Source: Anthopleura xanthogrammica
Lineage: Eukaryota; Cnidaria; Anthozoa; Actiniaria; Actiniidae
DNA: 64,000 nucleotides
Direction: 5' to 3'
Assembly: GCA_964019055.1 (NCBI GenBank)
Contig: OZ025219.1
Coordinates: 4,731,868 to 4,795,867 of the forward strand
In this document: one piece after another, positions 13,886 through 27,900 of the stretch
Position numbering within the stretch: position 1 is the stretch's first letter
How the letters are laid out: the number at the start of each line of letters is the position of its first letter
Program-made: the position numbers and the translations under genes
Notes under the pieces: generated by a model
Database searches by the model: none
Told to the model about the DNA's origin: nothing
Seen by the model: the letters and a program-made list of their open reading frames with translations, nothing else

Positions 13886-15412
13886 TTGCTGAGAATTTTC
13901 TTTTGCTCAAAACACGACGTTTTCACTGCTAAACGCAAGTTTTGGCCGAGAAAAGCACATTTTGGGTGTCCAAAACACTGTTTTGCTGGGGAAAAAAACT
14001 TTTTAGCCCAAAAAACTGAAAAATGGCCATTTTGGCTCTCAAAACCAGGTTTTTCGCTTACGGCGTGACCTGTTTGCTGAAACCCCCACTTTTTGCTCAT
14101 GATAATACCTCTTGAGATAAAAACACGACGTTTTGGCGAAAAAAAATTCGGTTTTGGCTGAGTAAAGGTGCTTTTTGGTCAAAAAAGCTGTTTTTTGCTG
14201 ACAAAATTGGAAATTTGCTGAGAATTTTCTTTTGCTCAAAACACGACGTTTTCACTGCTAAACGCAAGTTTTGGCCGAGAAAAGCACATTTTGGGTGTCC
14301 AAAACACTGTTTTGCTGGGGAAAAAAACTTTTTAGCCCAAAAAACTGAAAAATGGCCATTTTGGCTCTCAAAACCAGGTTTTTCGCTTACGGCGTGACCT
14401 GTTTGCTGAAACCCCCACTTTTTGCTCATGATAATACCTCTTGAGATAAAAACACGACGTTTTGGCGAAAAAAAATTCGGTTTTGGCTGAGTAAAGGTGC
14501 TTTTTGGTCAAAAAAGCTGTTTTTTGCTGACAAAATTGGAAATTTGCTGAGAATTTTCTTTTGCTCAAAACACGACGTTTTCACTGCTAAACGCAAGTTT
14601 TGGCCGAGAAAAGCACATTTTGGGTGTCCAAAACACTGTTTTGCTGGGGAAAAAAACTTTTTAGCCCAAAAAACTGAAAAATGGCCATTTTGGCTCTCAA
14701 AACCAGGTTTTTCGCTTACGGCGTGACCTGTTTGCTGAAACCCCCACTTTTTGCTCATGATAATACCTCTTGAGATAAAAACACGACGTTTTGGCGAAAA
14801 AAAATTCGGTTTTGGCTGAGTAAAGGTGCTTTTTGGTCAAAAAAGCTGTTTTTTGCTGACAAAATTGGAAATTTGCTGAGAATTTTCTTTTGCTCAAAAC
14901 ACGACGTTTTCACTGCTAAACGCAAGTTTTGGCCGAGAAAAGCACATTTTGGGTGTCCAAAACACTGTTTTGCTGGGGAAAAAAACTTTTTAGCCCAAAA
15001 AACTGAAAAATGGCCATTTTGGCTCTCAAAACCAGGTTTTTCGCTTACGGCGTGACCTGTTTGCTGAAACCCCCACTTTTTGCTCATGATAATACCTCTT
15101 GAGATAAAAACACGACGTTTTGGCGAAAAAAAATTCGGTTTTGGCTGAGTAAAGGTGCTTTTTGGTCAAAAAAGCTGTTTTTTGCTGACAAAATTGGAAA
15201 TTTGCTGAGAATTTTCTTTTGCTCAAAACACGACGTTTTCACTGCTAAACGCAAGTTTTGGCCGAGAAAAGCACATTTTGGGTGTCCAAAACACTGTTTT
15301 GCTGGGGAAAAAAACTTTTTAGCCCAAAAAACTGAAAAATGGCCATTTTGGCTCTCAAAACCAGGTTTTTCGCTTACGGCGTGACCTGTTTGCTGAAACC
15401 CCCACTTTTTGC
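13886..15412 (+). repeat. Run of near-identical monomers in satellite A
   Basis: Consecutive monomers share the variant CTGGGGAAAAAAACTT (near 13,986, 14,315, 14,644, 14,973 and 15,302) and appear otherwise identical by eye, at exact 329-bp spacing. This looks like the youngest local expansion in the A array; the same variant occurs singly near 7080, 13,329 and 16,620. Confidence 0.7.
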
Positions 15413-18400
15413 TCATGATAATACCTCTTGAGATAAAAACACGACGTTTTGGCGAAAAAAAATTCGGTTTTGGCTGAGTAAAGGTGCTTTTTGGTCAAAA
15501 AAGCTGTTTTTTGCTGACAAAATTGGAAATTTGCTGAGAATTTTCTTTTGCTCAAAACACGACGTTTTCACTGCTAAACGCAAGTTTTGGCCGAGAAAAG
15601 CACATTTTGGGTGTCCAAAACACTGTTTTGCTGGGAAAAAAAACTTTTTAGCCCAAAAAACTGAAAAATGGCCATTTTGGCTCTCAAAACCAGGTTTTTC
15701 GCTTACGGCGTGACCTGTTTGCTGAAACCCCCACTTTTTGCTCATGATAATACCTCTTGAGATAAAAACACGACGTTTTGGCGAAAAAAAATTCGGTTTT
15801 GGCTGAGTAAAGGTGCTTTTTGGTCAAAAAAGCTGTTTTTTGCTGACAAAATTGGAAATTTGCTGAGAATTTTCTTTTGCTCAAAACACGACGTTTTCAC
15901 TGCTAAACGCAAGTTTTGGCCGAGAAAAGCACATTTTGGGTGTCCAAAACACTGTTTTGCTGGGAAAAAAAACTTTTTAGCCCAAAAAACTGAAAAATGG
16001 CCATTTTGGCTCTCAAAACCAGGTTTTTCGCTTACGGCGTGACCTGTTTGCTGAAACCCCCACTTTTTGCTCATGATAATACCTCTTGAGATAAAAACAC
16101 GACGTTTTGGCGAAAAAAAATTCGGTTTTGGCTGAGTAAAGGTGCTTTTTGGTCAAAAAAGCTGTTTTTTGCTGACAAAATTGGAAATTTGCTGAGAATT
16201 TTCTTTTGCTCAAAACACGACGTTTTCACTGCTAAACGCAAGTTTTGGCCGAGAAAAGCACATTTTGGGTGTCCAAAACACTGTTTTGCTGGGAAAAAAA
16301 ACTTTTTAGCCCAAAAAACTGAAAAATGGCCATTTTGGCTCTCAAAACCAGGTTTTTCGCTTACGGCGTGACCTGTTTGCTGAAACCCCCACTTTTTGCT
16401 CATGATAATACCTCTTGAGATAAAAACACGACGTTTTGGCGGAAAAAAATTCGGTTTTGGCTGAGTAAAGGTGCTTTTTGGTCAAAAAAGCTGTTTTTTG
16501 CTGACAAAATTGGAAATTTGCTGAGAATTTTCTTTTGCTCAAAACACGACGTTTTCACTGCTAAACGCAAGTTTTGGCCGAGAAAAGCACATTTTGGGTG
16601 TCCAAAACACTGTTTTGCTGGGGAAAAAAACTTTTTAGCCCAAAAAACTGAAAAATGGCCATTTTGGCTCTCAAAACCAGGTTTTTCGCTTACGGCGTGA
16701 CCTGTTTGCTGAAACCCCCACTTTTTGCTCATGATAATACCTCTTGAGATAAAAACACGACGTTTTGGCGAAAAAAAATTCGGTTTTGGCTGAGTAAAGG
16801 TGCTTTTTGGTCAAAAAAGCTGTTTTTTGCTGACAAAATTGGAAATTTGCTGAGAATTTTTTTTTGCTCAAAACACGACGTTTTCACTGCTAAACGCAAG
16901 TTTTGGCCGAGAAAAGCACATTTTGGGTGTCCAAAACACTGTTTTGCTGGGAAAAAAAACTTTTTAGCCCAAAAAACTGAAAAATGGCCATTTTGGCTCT
17001 CAAAACCAGGTTTTTCGCTTACGGCGTGACCTGTTTGCTGAAACCCCCACTTTTTGCTCATGATAATACCTCTTGAGATAAAAACACGACGTTTTGGCGA
17101 AAAAAAATTCGGTTTTGGCTGAGTAAAGGTGCTTTTTGGTCAAAAAAGCTGTTTTTTGCTGACAAAATTGGAAATTTGCTGAGAATTTTCTTTTGCTCAA
17201 AACACGACGTTTTCACTGCTAAACGCAAGTTTTGGCCGAGAAAAGCACATTTTGGGTGTCCAAAACACTGTTTTGCTGGGAAAAAAAACTTTTTAGCCCA
17301 AAAAACTGAAAAATGGCCATTTTGGCTCTCAAAACCAGGTTTTTCGCTTACGGCGTGACCTGTTTGCTGAAACCCCCACTTTTTGCTCATGATAATACCT
17401 CTTGAGATAAAAACACGACGTTTTGGCGAAAAAAAATTCGGTTTTGGCTGAGTAAAGGTGCTTTTTGGTCAAAAAAGCTGTTTTTTGCTGACAAAATTGG
17501 AAATTTGCTGAGAATTTTCTTTTGCTCAAAACACGACGTTTTCACTGCTAAACGCAAGTTTTGGCCGAGAAAAGCACATTTTGGGTGTCCAAAACACTGT
17601 TTTGCTGGGAAAAAAACTTTTTAGCCCAAAAAACTGAAAAATGGCCATTTTGGCTCTCAAAACCAGGTTTTTCGCTTACGGCGTGACCTGTTTGCTGAAA
17701 CCCCCACTTTTTGCTCATGATAATACCTCTTGAGATAAAAACACGACGTTTTGGCGAAAAAAAATTCGGTTTTGGCTGAGTAAAGGTGCTTTTTGGTCAA
17801 AAAAGCTGTTTTTTGCTGACAAAATTGGAAATTTGCTGAGAATTTTCTTTTGCTCAAAACACGACGTTTTCACTGCTAAACGCAAGTTTTGGCCGAGAAA
17901 AGCACATTTTGGGTGTCCAAAACACTGTTTTGCTGGGAAAAAAAACTTTTTAGCCCAAAAAACTGAAAAATGGCCATTTTGGCTCTCAAAACCAGGTTTT
18001 TCGCTTACGGCGTGACCTGTTTGCTGAAACCCCCACTTTTTGCTCATGATAATACCTCTTGAGATAAAAACACGACGTTTTGGCGAAAAAAAATTCGGTT
18101 TTGGCTGAGTAAAGGTGCTTTTTGGTCAAAAAAGCTGTTTTTTGCTGACAAAATTGGAAATTTGCTGAGAATTTTCTTTTGCTCAAAACACGACGTTTTC
18201 ACTGCTAAACGCAAGTTTTGGCCGAGAAAAGCACATTTTGGGTGTCCAAAACACTGTTTTGCTGGGAAAAAAAACTTTTTAGCCCAAAAAACTGAAAAAT
18301 GGCCATTTTGGCTCTCAAAACCAGGTTTTTCGCTTACGGCGTGACCTGTTTGCTGAAACCCCCACTTTTTGCTCATGATAATACCTCTTGAGATAAAAAC

Positions 18401-18985
18401 ACGACGTTTTGGCGAAAAAAAATTCGGTTTTGGCTGAGTAAAGGTGCTTTTTGGTCAAAAAAGCTGTTTTTTGCTGACAAAATTGGAAATTTGCTGAGAA
18501 TTTTCTTTTGCTCAAAACACGACGTTTTCACTGCTAAACGCAAGTTTTGGCCGAGAAAAGCACATTTTGGGTGTCCAAAACACTGTTTTGCTGGGAAAAA
18601 AAACTTTTTAGCCCAAAAAACTGAAAAATGGCCATTTTGGCTCTCAAAACCAGGTTTTTCGCTTACGGCGTGACCTGTTTGCTGAAACCCCCACTTTTTG
18701 CTCATGATAATACCTCTTGAGATAAAAACACGACGTTTTGGCGGAAAAAAATTCGGTTTTGGCTGAGTAAAGGTGCTTTTTGGTCAAAAAAGCTGTTTTT
18801 TGCTGACAAAATTGGAAATTTGCTGAGAATTTTCTTTTGCTCAAAACACGACGTTTTCACTGCTAAACGCAAGTTTTGGCCGAGAAAAGCACATTTTGGG
18901 TGTCCAAAACACTGTTTTGAAGGGGGAAAAAACTTTTTAGCCCAAAAAACTGAAAAATGGCCATTTTGGCTCTCAAAACCAGGTT

Positions 18986-21900
18986 TTTCGCTGACGGTAG
19001 GACCTGTTTGCTGAAACCACCACTTTTTGCTCCTGAAAAGACCTCATAAGATAAAAACACGACGTTTTGGCGAAACATAATTGCGTTTTGGCTGAGAAAA
19101 GGTGCTTTTTGGTCAAAAAAACTGTTTTTTGCTGAGAAAATTAGAATTTGGCTGAGAATTTTCTTTGGCCCAAAACACCACTTTTTCACTGCCAAACGCA
19201 CCTTTTGGGCGAGAAAAGCACATTTTGGGTGTCAAAAACACTGTTTTGCTAGAAAAAAAAGCTTTTTAGCCCAAAAAACTGAAAAATGGCCATTTTGGCT
19301 CTCAAAACTAGGTTTTTCGCTGACGGTAGGACCTGTTTGCTGAAACCACCACTTTTTGCTCCTGAAAAGACCTCATAAGATAAAAACACGACGTTTTGGC
19401 GAAAAAAAAATACGTTTTGGCTGAGAAAAGGTGCTTTTTGGTCAAAAAAACTGTTTTTTGCTGAGAAAATTGGAATTTGGCTGAGAATTTTCTTTGGCCC
19501 AAAACACCACTTTTTCACTGCTAAACGCACCTTTTGGGCGAGAAAAGCACATTTTGGGTGTCAAAAACACTGTTTTGCTAGAAAAAAAAGCTTTTTAGCC
19601 CAAAAAACTGAAAAATGGCCATTTTGGCTCTCAAAACTAGGTTTTTCGCTGACGGTAGGACCTGTTTGCTGAAACCACCACTTTTTGCTCCTGAAAAGAC
19701 CTCATAAGATAAAAACACGACGTTTTGGCGAAAAAAAATTACGTTTTGGCTGAGAAAAGGTGCTTTTTGGTCAAAAAAACTGTTTTTTGCTGAGAAAATT
19801 GGAATTTGGCTGAGAATTTTCTTTGGCCCAAAACACCACTTTTTCACTGCTAAACGCACCTTTTGGGCGAGAAAAGCACATTTTGGGTGTCAAAAACACT
19901 GTTTTGCTAGAAAAAAAAGCTTTTTAGCCCAAAAAACTGAAAAATGGCCATTTTGGCTCTCAAAACTAGGCTTTTCGTTGACGGTAGGACCTGTTTGCTG
20001 AAACCACCACTTTTTGCTCCTGAAAAGACCTCATAAGATAAAAACACGACGTTTTGGCGAAACAAAATTGCGTTTTGGCTGAGAAAAGGTGCTTTTTGGT
20101 CAAAAAAACTGTTTTTTGCTGAGAAAATTGGAATTTGGCTGAGAATTTTCTTTGGCCCAAAACACCACTTTTTCACTGCTAAACGCACCTTTTGGGCGAG
20201 AAAAGCACATTTTGGGTGTCAAAAACACTGTTTTGCTAGAAAAAAAAGCTTTTTAGCCCAAAAAACTGAAAAATGGCCATTTTGGCTCTCAAAACTAGGT
20301 TTTTCGCTGACGGTAGGACCTGTTTGAAGAAACCACCACTTTTTGCTCCTGAAAAGACCTCATAACATAAAAACACGACGTTTTGGCGAAAAAAAATTGC
20401 GTTTTGGCTGAGAAAAGGTGCTTTTTGGTCAAAAAAACTGTTTTTTGCTGAGAAAATTGGAATTTGGCTGAGAATTTTCTTTGGCCCAAAACACCACTTT
20501 TTCACTGCCAAACGCACCTTTTGGGCGAGAAAAGCACATTTTGGGTGTCAAAAACACTGTTTTGCTAGAAAAAAAAGCTTTTTAGCCCAAAAAACTGAAA
20601 AATGGCCATTTTGGCTCTCAAAACTAGGTTTTTCGCTGACGGTAGGACCTGTTTGCTGAAACCACCACTTTTTGCTGCTGAAAAGACCTCATAAGATAAA
20701 AACACGACGTTTTGGCGAAAAAAAATTGCGTTTTGGCAGACAAAAGGGGCTTTTCGGTTAAAAAAACTGTTTTTTGCTGAGAAAATTAGAATTTGGCTGA
20801 GAATTTTCTTTGGCCCAAAACACCACTTTTTCACTGCTAAACGCACCTTTTGGGCGAGAAAAGCACATTTTGGGTGTCAAAAACACTGTTTTGCTAGAAA
20901 AAAAAGCTTTTTAGCCCAAAAAACTGAAAAATGGCCATTTTGGCTCTCAAAACTAGGTTTTTCGCTGACGGTAGGACCTGTTTGCTGAAACCACCACTTT
21001 TTGCTCCTGAAAAGACCTCATAAGATAAAAACACGACGTTTTGGCGAAAAAAAATTGCGTTTTGGCTGAGAAAAGGTGCTTTTTGGTCAAAAAAACTGTT
21101 CTTTGCTGAGAAAATTGGAATTTGGCTGAGAATTTTCTTTGGCCCAAAACACCACTTTTTCACTGCTAAACGCACCTTTTGGGCGAGAAAAGCACATTTT
21201 GGGTGTCAAAAACACTGTTTTGCTAGAAAAAAAAGCTTTTTAGCCCAAAAAACTGAAAAATGCCCATTTTGGCTCTCAAAACTAGGTTTTTCGCTGACGG
21301 TAGGACCTGTTTGCTGAAACCACCACTTTTTGCTCCTGAAAAGACCTCATAACATAAAAACACGACGTTTTGGCGAAACAAAATTGCGTTTTGGCTGAGA
21401 AAAGGTGCTTTTTGGTCAAAAAAACTGTTTTTTGCTGAGAAAATTGGAATTTGGCTGAGAATTTTCTTTGGCCCAAAACACCACTTTTTCACTGCTAAAC
21501 GCACCTTTTGGGCGAGAAAAGCACATTTTGGGTGTCAAAAACACTGTTTTGCTAGAAAAAAAAGCTTTTTAGCCCAAAAAACTGAAAAATGGCCATTTTG
21601 GCTCTCAAAACTAGGTTTTTCGCTGACGGTAGGACCTGTTTGCTGAAACCACCACTTTTTGCTCCTGAAAAGACCTCATAAGATAAAAACACGACGTTTT
21701 GGCGAAAAGAAATTGCGTTTTGGCTGAGAAAAGGTGCTTTTTGGTCAAAAAAACTGTTTTTTGCTGAGAAAATTGGAATTTGGCTGAGAATTTTCTTTGG
21801 CCCAAAACACCACTTTTTCACTGCTAAACGCACCTTTTGGGCGAGAAAAGCACATTTTGGGTGTCAAAAACACTGTTTTGCTAGAAAAAAAAGCTTTTTA

Positions 21901-24900
21901 GCCCAAAAAACTGAAAAATGGCCATTTTGGCTCTCAAAACTAGGTTTTTCGCTGACGGTAGGACCTGTTTGCTGAAACCACCACTTTTTGCTCCTGAAAA
22001 GACCTCATAAGATAAAAACACGACGTTTTGGCGAAAAAAAATTGCGTTTTGGCTGAGAAAAGGTGCTTTTTGGTCAAAAAAACTGTTTTTTGCTGAGAAA
22101 ATTGGAATTTGGCTGAGAATTTTCTTTGGCCCAAAACACCACTTTTTCACTGCTAAACGCACCTTTTGGGCGAGAAAAGCACATTTTGGGTGTCAAAAAC
22201 ACTGTTTTGCTAGAAAAAAAAGCTTTTTAGCCCAAAAAACTGAAAAATGGCCATTTTGGCTCTCAAAACTAGGTTTTTCGCTGACGGTAGGACCTGTTTG
22301 CTGAAACCACCACTTTTTGCTCCTGAAAAGACCTCATAAGATAAAAACACGACGTTTTGGCGAAAAGAAATTGCGTTTTGGCTGAGAAAAGGTGCTTTTT
22401 GGTCAAAAAAACTGTTTTTTGCTGAGAAAATTGGAATTTGGCTGAGAATTTTCTTTGGCCCAAAACACCACTTTTTCACTGCTAAACGCACCTTTTGGGC
22501 GAGAAAAGCACATTTTGGGTGTCAAAAACACTGTTTTGCTAGAAAAAAAAGCTTTTTAGCCCAAAAAACTGAAAAATGGCCATTTTGGCTCTCAAAACTA
22601 GGTTTTTCGCTGACGGTAGGACCTGTTTGCTGAAACCACCACTTTTTGCTCCTGAAAAGACCTCATAAGATAAAAACACGACGTTTTGGCGAAAAAAAAT
22701 TGCGTTTTGGCTGAGAAAAGGTGCTTTTTGGTCAAAAAAACTGTTTTTTGCTGAGAAAATTGGAATTTGGCTGAGAATTTTCTTTGGCCCAAAACACCAC
22801 TTTTTCACTGCTAAACGCACCTTTTGGGCGAGAAAAGCACATTTTGGGTGTCAAAAACACTGTTTTGCTAGAAAAAAAAGCTTTTTAGCCCAAAAAACTG
22901 AAAAATGGCCATTTTGGCTCTCAAAACTAGGTTTTTCGCTGACGGTAGGACCTGTTTGCTGAAACCACCACTTTTTGCTCCTGAAAAGACCTCATAAGAT
23001 AAAAACACGACGTTTTGGCGAAAAAAAATTGCGTTTTGGCTGAGAAAAGGTGCTTTTTGGTCAAAAAAACTGTTTTTTGCTGAGAAAATTGGAATTTGGC
23101 TGAGAATTTTCTTTGGCCCAAAACACCACTTTTTCACTGCTAAACGCACCTTTTGGGCGAGAAAAGCACATTTTGGGTGTCAAAAACACTGTTTTGCTAG
23201 AAAAAAAAGCTTTTTAGCCCAAAAAACTGAAAAATGGCCATTTTGGCTCTCAAAACTAGGTTTTTCGTTGACGGTAGGACCTGTTTGCTGAAACCACCAC
23301 TTTTTGCTCCTGAAAAGACCTCACAAGATAAAAACACGACGTTTTGGCGAAAAAAAATTGCGTTTTGGCTGAGAAAAGGTGCTTTTTGGTCAAAAAAAAC
23401 TGTTTTTTGCTGAGAAAATTGGAATTTGGCTGAGAATTTTCTTTGGCCCAAAACACCATTTTTTCACTGCTAAACGCACCTTTTGGGCGAGAAAAGCACA
23501 TTTTGGGTGTCAAAAACACTGTTTTGCTAGAAAAAAAAGCTTTTTAGCCCAAAAAACTGAAAAATGGCCATTTTGGCTCTCAAAACTAGGTTTTTCGCTG
23601 ACGGTAGGACCTGTTTGCTGAAACCACCACTTTTTGCTCCTGAAAAGACCTCACAAGATAAAAACACGACGTTTTGGCGAAAAAAATTGCGTTTTGGCTG
23701 AGAAAAGGTGCTTTTTGGTCAAAAAAACTGTTTTTTGCTGAGAAAATTGGAATTTGGCTGAGTATTTTCTTTGGCCCAAAACACCACTTTTTCACTGCTA
23801 AACGCACCTTTTGGGCGAGAAAAGCACATTTTGGGTGTCAAAAACACTGTTTTGCTAGAAAAAAAAGCTTTTTAGCCCAGAAAACTGAAAAATGGCCATT
23901 TTGGCTCTCAAAACTAGGTTTTTCGCTGACGGTAGGACCTGTTTGCTGAAACCACCACTTTTTGCTCCTGAAAAGACCTCACAAGATAAAAACACGACGT
24001 TTTGGCGAAACAAAATTGCGTTTTGGCTGAGAAAAGGTGCTTTTTGGTCAAAAAAACTGTTTTTTGCTGAGAAAATTGGAATTTGGCTGAGAATTTTCTT
24101 TGGCCCAAAACACCACTTTTTCACTGCTAAACGCACCTTTTGGGCGAGAAAAGCACATTTTGGGTGTCAAAAACACTGTTTTGCTAGAAAAAAAAGCTTT
24201 TTAGCCCAAAAAACTGAAAAATGGCCATTTTGGCTCTCAAAACTAGGTTTTTCGCTGACGGTAGGACCTGTTTGCTGAAACCACCACTTTTTGCTCCTGA
24301 AAAGACCTCACAAGATAAAAACACGACGTTTTGGCGAAAAAAAATTGCGTTTTGGCTGAGAAAAGGTGCTTTTTGGTCAAAAAAAACTGTTTTTTGCTGA
24401 GAAAATTGGAATTTGGCTGAGAATTTTCTTTGGCCCAAAACACCATTTTTTTACTGCTAAACGCACCTTTTGGGCGAGAAAAGCACATTTTGGGTGTCAA
24501 AAACACTGTTTTGCTAGAAAAAAAAGCTTTTTAGCCCAAAAAACTGAAAAATGGCCATTTTGGCTCTCAAAACTAGGTTTTTCGCTGACGGTAGGACCTG
24601 TTTGCTGAAACCACCACTTTTTGCTCCTGAAAAGACCTCACAAGATAAAAACACGACGTTTTGGCGAAAAAAATTGCGTTTTGGCTGAGAAAAGGTGCTT
24701 TTTGGTCAAAAAAACTGTTTTTTGCTGAGAAAATTGGAATTTGGCTGAGTATTTTCTTTGGCCCAAAACACCACTTTTTCACTGCTAAACGCACGCACCT
24801 TATCGGCGAGAAAAGCACATTTTGGGTGTCAAAAACACTGTTTTGCTAGAAAAAAAAGCTTTTTAGCCCAAAAAACTGAAAAATGGCCATTTTGGCTCTC

Positions 24901-27900
24901 AAAACTAGGTTTTTCGCTGACGGTAGGACCTGTTTGCTGAAACCACCACTTTTTGCTCCTGAAAAGACCTCAAAAGATAAAAACACGACGTTTTGGCGAA
25001 ACAAAATTGCGTTTTGGCTGAGAAAAGGTGCTTTTTGGTCAAAAAAACTGTTTTTTGCTGAGAAAATTGGAATTTGGCTGAGAATTTTCTTTGGCCCAAA
25101 ACACCACTTTTTCACTGCTAAACGCACCTTTTGGGCGAGAAAAGCACATTTTGGGTGTCAAAAACACTGTTTTGCTAGAAAAAAAAGCTTTTTAGCCCAA
25201 AAAACTGAAAAATGGCCATTTTGGCTCTCAAAACTAGGTTTTTCGCTGACGGTAGGACCTGTTTGCTGAAACCACCACTTTTTGCTCCTGAAAAGACCTC
25301 ACAAGATAAAAACACGACGTTTTGGCGAAAAAAAATTGCGTTTTGGCTGAGAAAAGGTGCTTTTTGGTCAAAAAAAACTGTTTTTTGCTGAGAAAATTGG
25401 AATTTGGCTGAGAATTTTCTTTGGCCCAAAACACCATTTTTTCACTGCTAAACGCACCTTTTGGGCGAGAAAAGCACATTTTGGGTGTCAAAAACACTGT
25501 TTTGCTAGAAAAAAAAGCTTTTTAGCCCAAAAAACTGAAAAATGGCCATTTTGGCTCTCAAAACTAGGTTTTTCGCTGACGGTAGGACCTGTTTGCTGAA
25601 ACCACCACTTTTTGCTCCTGAAAAGACCTCACAAGATAAAAACACGACGTTTTGGCGAAAAAAATTGCGTTTTGGCTGAGAAAAGGTGCTTTTTGGTCAA
25701 AAAAACTGTTTTTTGCTGAGAAAATTGGAATTTGGCTGAGTATTTTCTTTGGCCCAAAACACCACTTTTTCACTGCTAAACGCACGCACCTTATCGGCGA
25801 GAAAAGCATATTTTGGGTGTCAAAAACACTGTTTTGCTAGAAAAAAAAGCTTTTTAGCCCAAAAAACTGAAAAATGGCCATTTTGGCTCTCAAAACTAGG
25901 TTTTTCGCTGACGGTAGGACCTGTTTGCTGAAACCACCACTTTTTGCTTCTGAAAAGACCTCATAAGATAAAAACACGACGTTTTGGCGAAAAAAAATTG
26001 CGTTTTGGCTGAGAAAAGGTGCTTTTTGGTCAAAAAAACTGTTTTTTGCTGAGAAAATTGGAATTTGGCTGAGAATTTTCTTTTGCCCAAAACACCACTT
26101 TTTCACTGCTAAACGCACCTTTTGGGCGAGAAAAGCACATTTTGGGTGTCAAAAACACTGTTTTGCTAGAAAAAAAAGCTTTTTAGCCCAAAAAACTGAA
26201 AAACGGCCATTTTGGCTCTCAAAACTAGGTTTTTCGCTGACGGTAGGACCTGTTTGCTGAAACCACCACTTTTTGCTCCTGAAAAGACCTCACAAGATAA
26301 AAACACGACGTTTTGGCGAAAAAAAATTGCGTTTTGGCTGAGAAAAGGTGCTTTTTGGTCAAAAAAAACTGTTTTTTGCTGAGAAAATTGGAATTTGGCT
26401 GAGAATTTTCTTTGGCCCAAAACACCACTTTTTCACTGCTAAACGCACCTTTTGGGCGAGAAAAACACATTTTGGGTGTCAAAAACACTGTTTTGCTAGA
26501 AAAAAAAGCTTTTTAGCCCAAAAAACTGAAAAATGGCCATTTTGGCTCTCAAAACTAGGTTTTTCGCTGACGGTAGGACCTGTTTGCTGAAACCACCACT
26601 TTTTGCTCCTGAAAAGACCTCATACGATAAAAACACGACGTTTTGGCGAAAAAAAATTGCGTTTTGGCTGAGAAAAGGTGCTTTTTGGTCAAAAAAACTG
26701 TTTTTTGCTGAGAAAATTGGAATTTGGCTGAGAATTTTCTTTGGCCCAAAACACCACTTTTTCACTGCTAAACGCACCTTTTGGGCGAGAAAAGCACATT
26801 TTGGGTGTCAAAAACACTGTTTTGCTAGAAAAAAAAGCTTTTTAGCCCAAAAAACTGAAAAATGGCCATTTTGGCTCTCAAAACTAGATTTTTCGCTGAC
26901 GGTAGGACCTGTTTGCTGAAACCACCACTTTTTGCTCCTGAAAAGACCTCATAAGATAAAAACACGACGTTTTGGCGAAAAAAAATTGCGTTTTGGCTGA
27001 GAAAAGGTGCTTTTTGGTCAAAAAAACTGTTTTTTGCTGAGAAAATTGGAATTTGGCTGAGAATTTTCTTTGGCCCAAAACACCACTTTTTCACTGCTAA
27101 ACGCACCTTTTGGGCGAGAAAAACACATTTTGGGTGTCAAAAACACTGTTTTGCTAGAAAAAAAAGCTTTTTAGCCCAAAAAACTGAAAAATGGCCATTT
27201 TGGCTCTCAAAACTAGGTTTTTCGCTGACGGTAGGACCTGTTTGCTGAAACCACCACTTTTTGCTCCTGAAAAGACCTCATAAGATAAAAACACGACGTT
27301 TTGGCGAAAAAAAATTGCGTTTTGGCTGAGAAAAGGTGCTTTTTGGTCAAAAAAACTGTTTTTTGCTGAGAAAATTGGAATTTGGCTGAGAATTTTCTTT
27401 GGCCCAAAACACCACTTTTTCACTGCTAAACGCACCTTTTGGGCGAGAAAAGCACATTTTGGGTGTCAAAAACACTGTTTTGCTAGAAAAAAAAGCTTTT
27501 TAGCCCAAAAAACTGAAAAATGGCCATTTTGGCTCTCAAAACTAGGTTTTTCGCTGACGGTAGGACCTGTTTGCTGAAACCACCACTTTTTGCTCCTGAA
27601 AAGACCTCATAAGATAAAAACACGACGTTTTGGCGAAAACAAATTGCGTTTTGGCTGAGAAAAGGTGCTTTTTGGTCAAAAAAACTGTTTTTTGCTGAGA
27701 AAATTGGAATTTGGCTGAGAATTTTCTTTGGCCCAAAACACCACTTTTTCACTGCTAAACGCACCTTTTGGGCGAGAAAAGCACATTTTGGGTGTCAAAA
27801 ACACTGTTTTGCTAGAAAAAAAAGCTTTTTAGCCCAAAAAACTGAAAAATGGCCATTTTGGCTCTCAAAACTAGGTTTTTCGCTGACGGTAGGACCTGTT

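Larger units (their letters stand above)
1..18985 (+). repeat. 329-bp satellite array, subfamily A (about 57.7 monomers)
   Basis: Head-to-tail copies of a 329-bp monomer fill the interval; diagnostic words recur at 329-bp steps (for example TTTGCTGAGAATTTTC near 70, 399, 728, 1057). Copies differ mostly by single substitutions and by the length of two A-runs. Subfamily A is recognised by CGCTTACGGCGTGACC, CTCATGATAATACCTC, AATTCGGTTTTGG and CGCAAGTTTTGGCCGAG. The monomer is built from roughly twenty-base subunits, each a T-run followed about 10 bp later by an A-run. Stop-poor frames of 60-110 codons occur on both strands of every copy, but 329 is not a multiple of 3, so no frame continues between monomers and none is called a gene. 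The strand is arbitrary. The first monomer is cut by the window edge. Confidence 0.97.
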
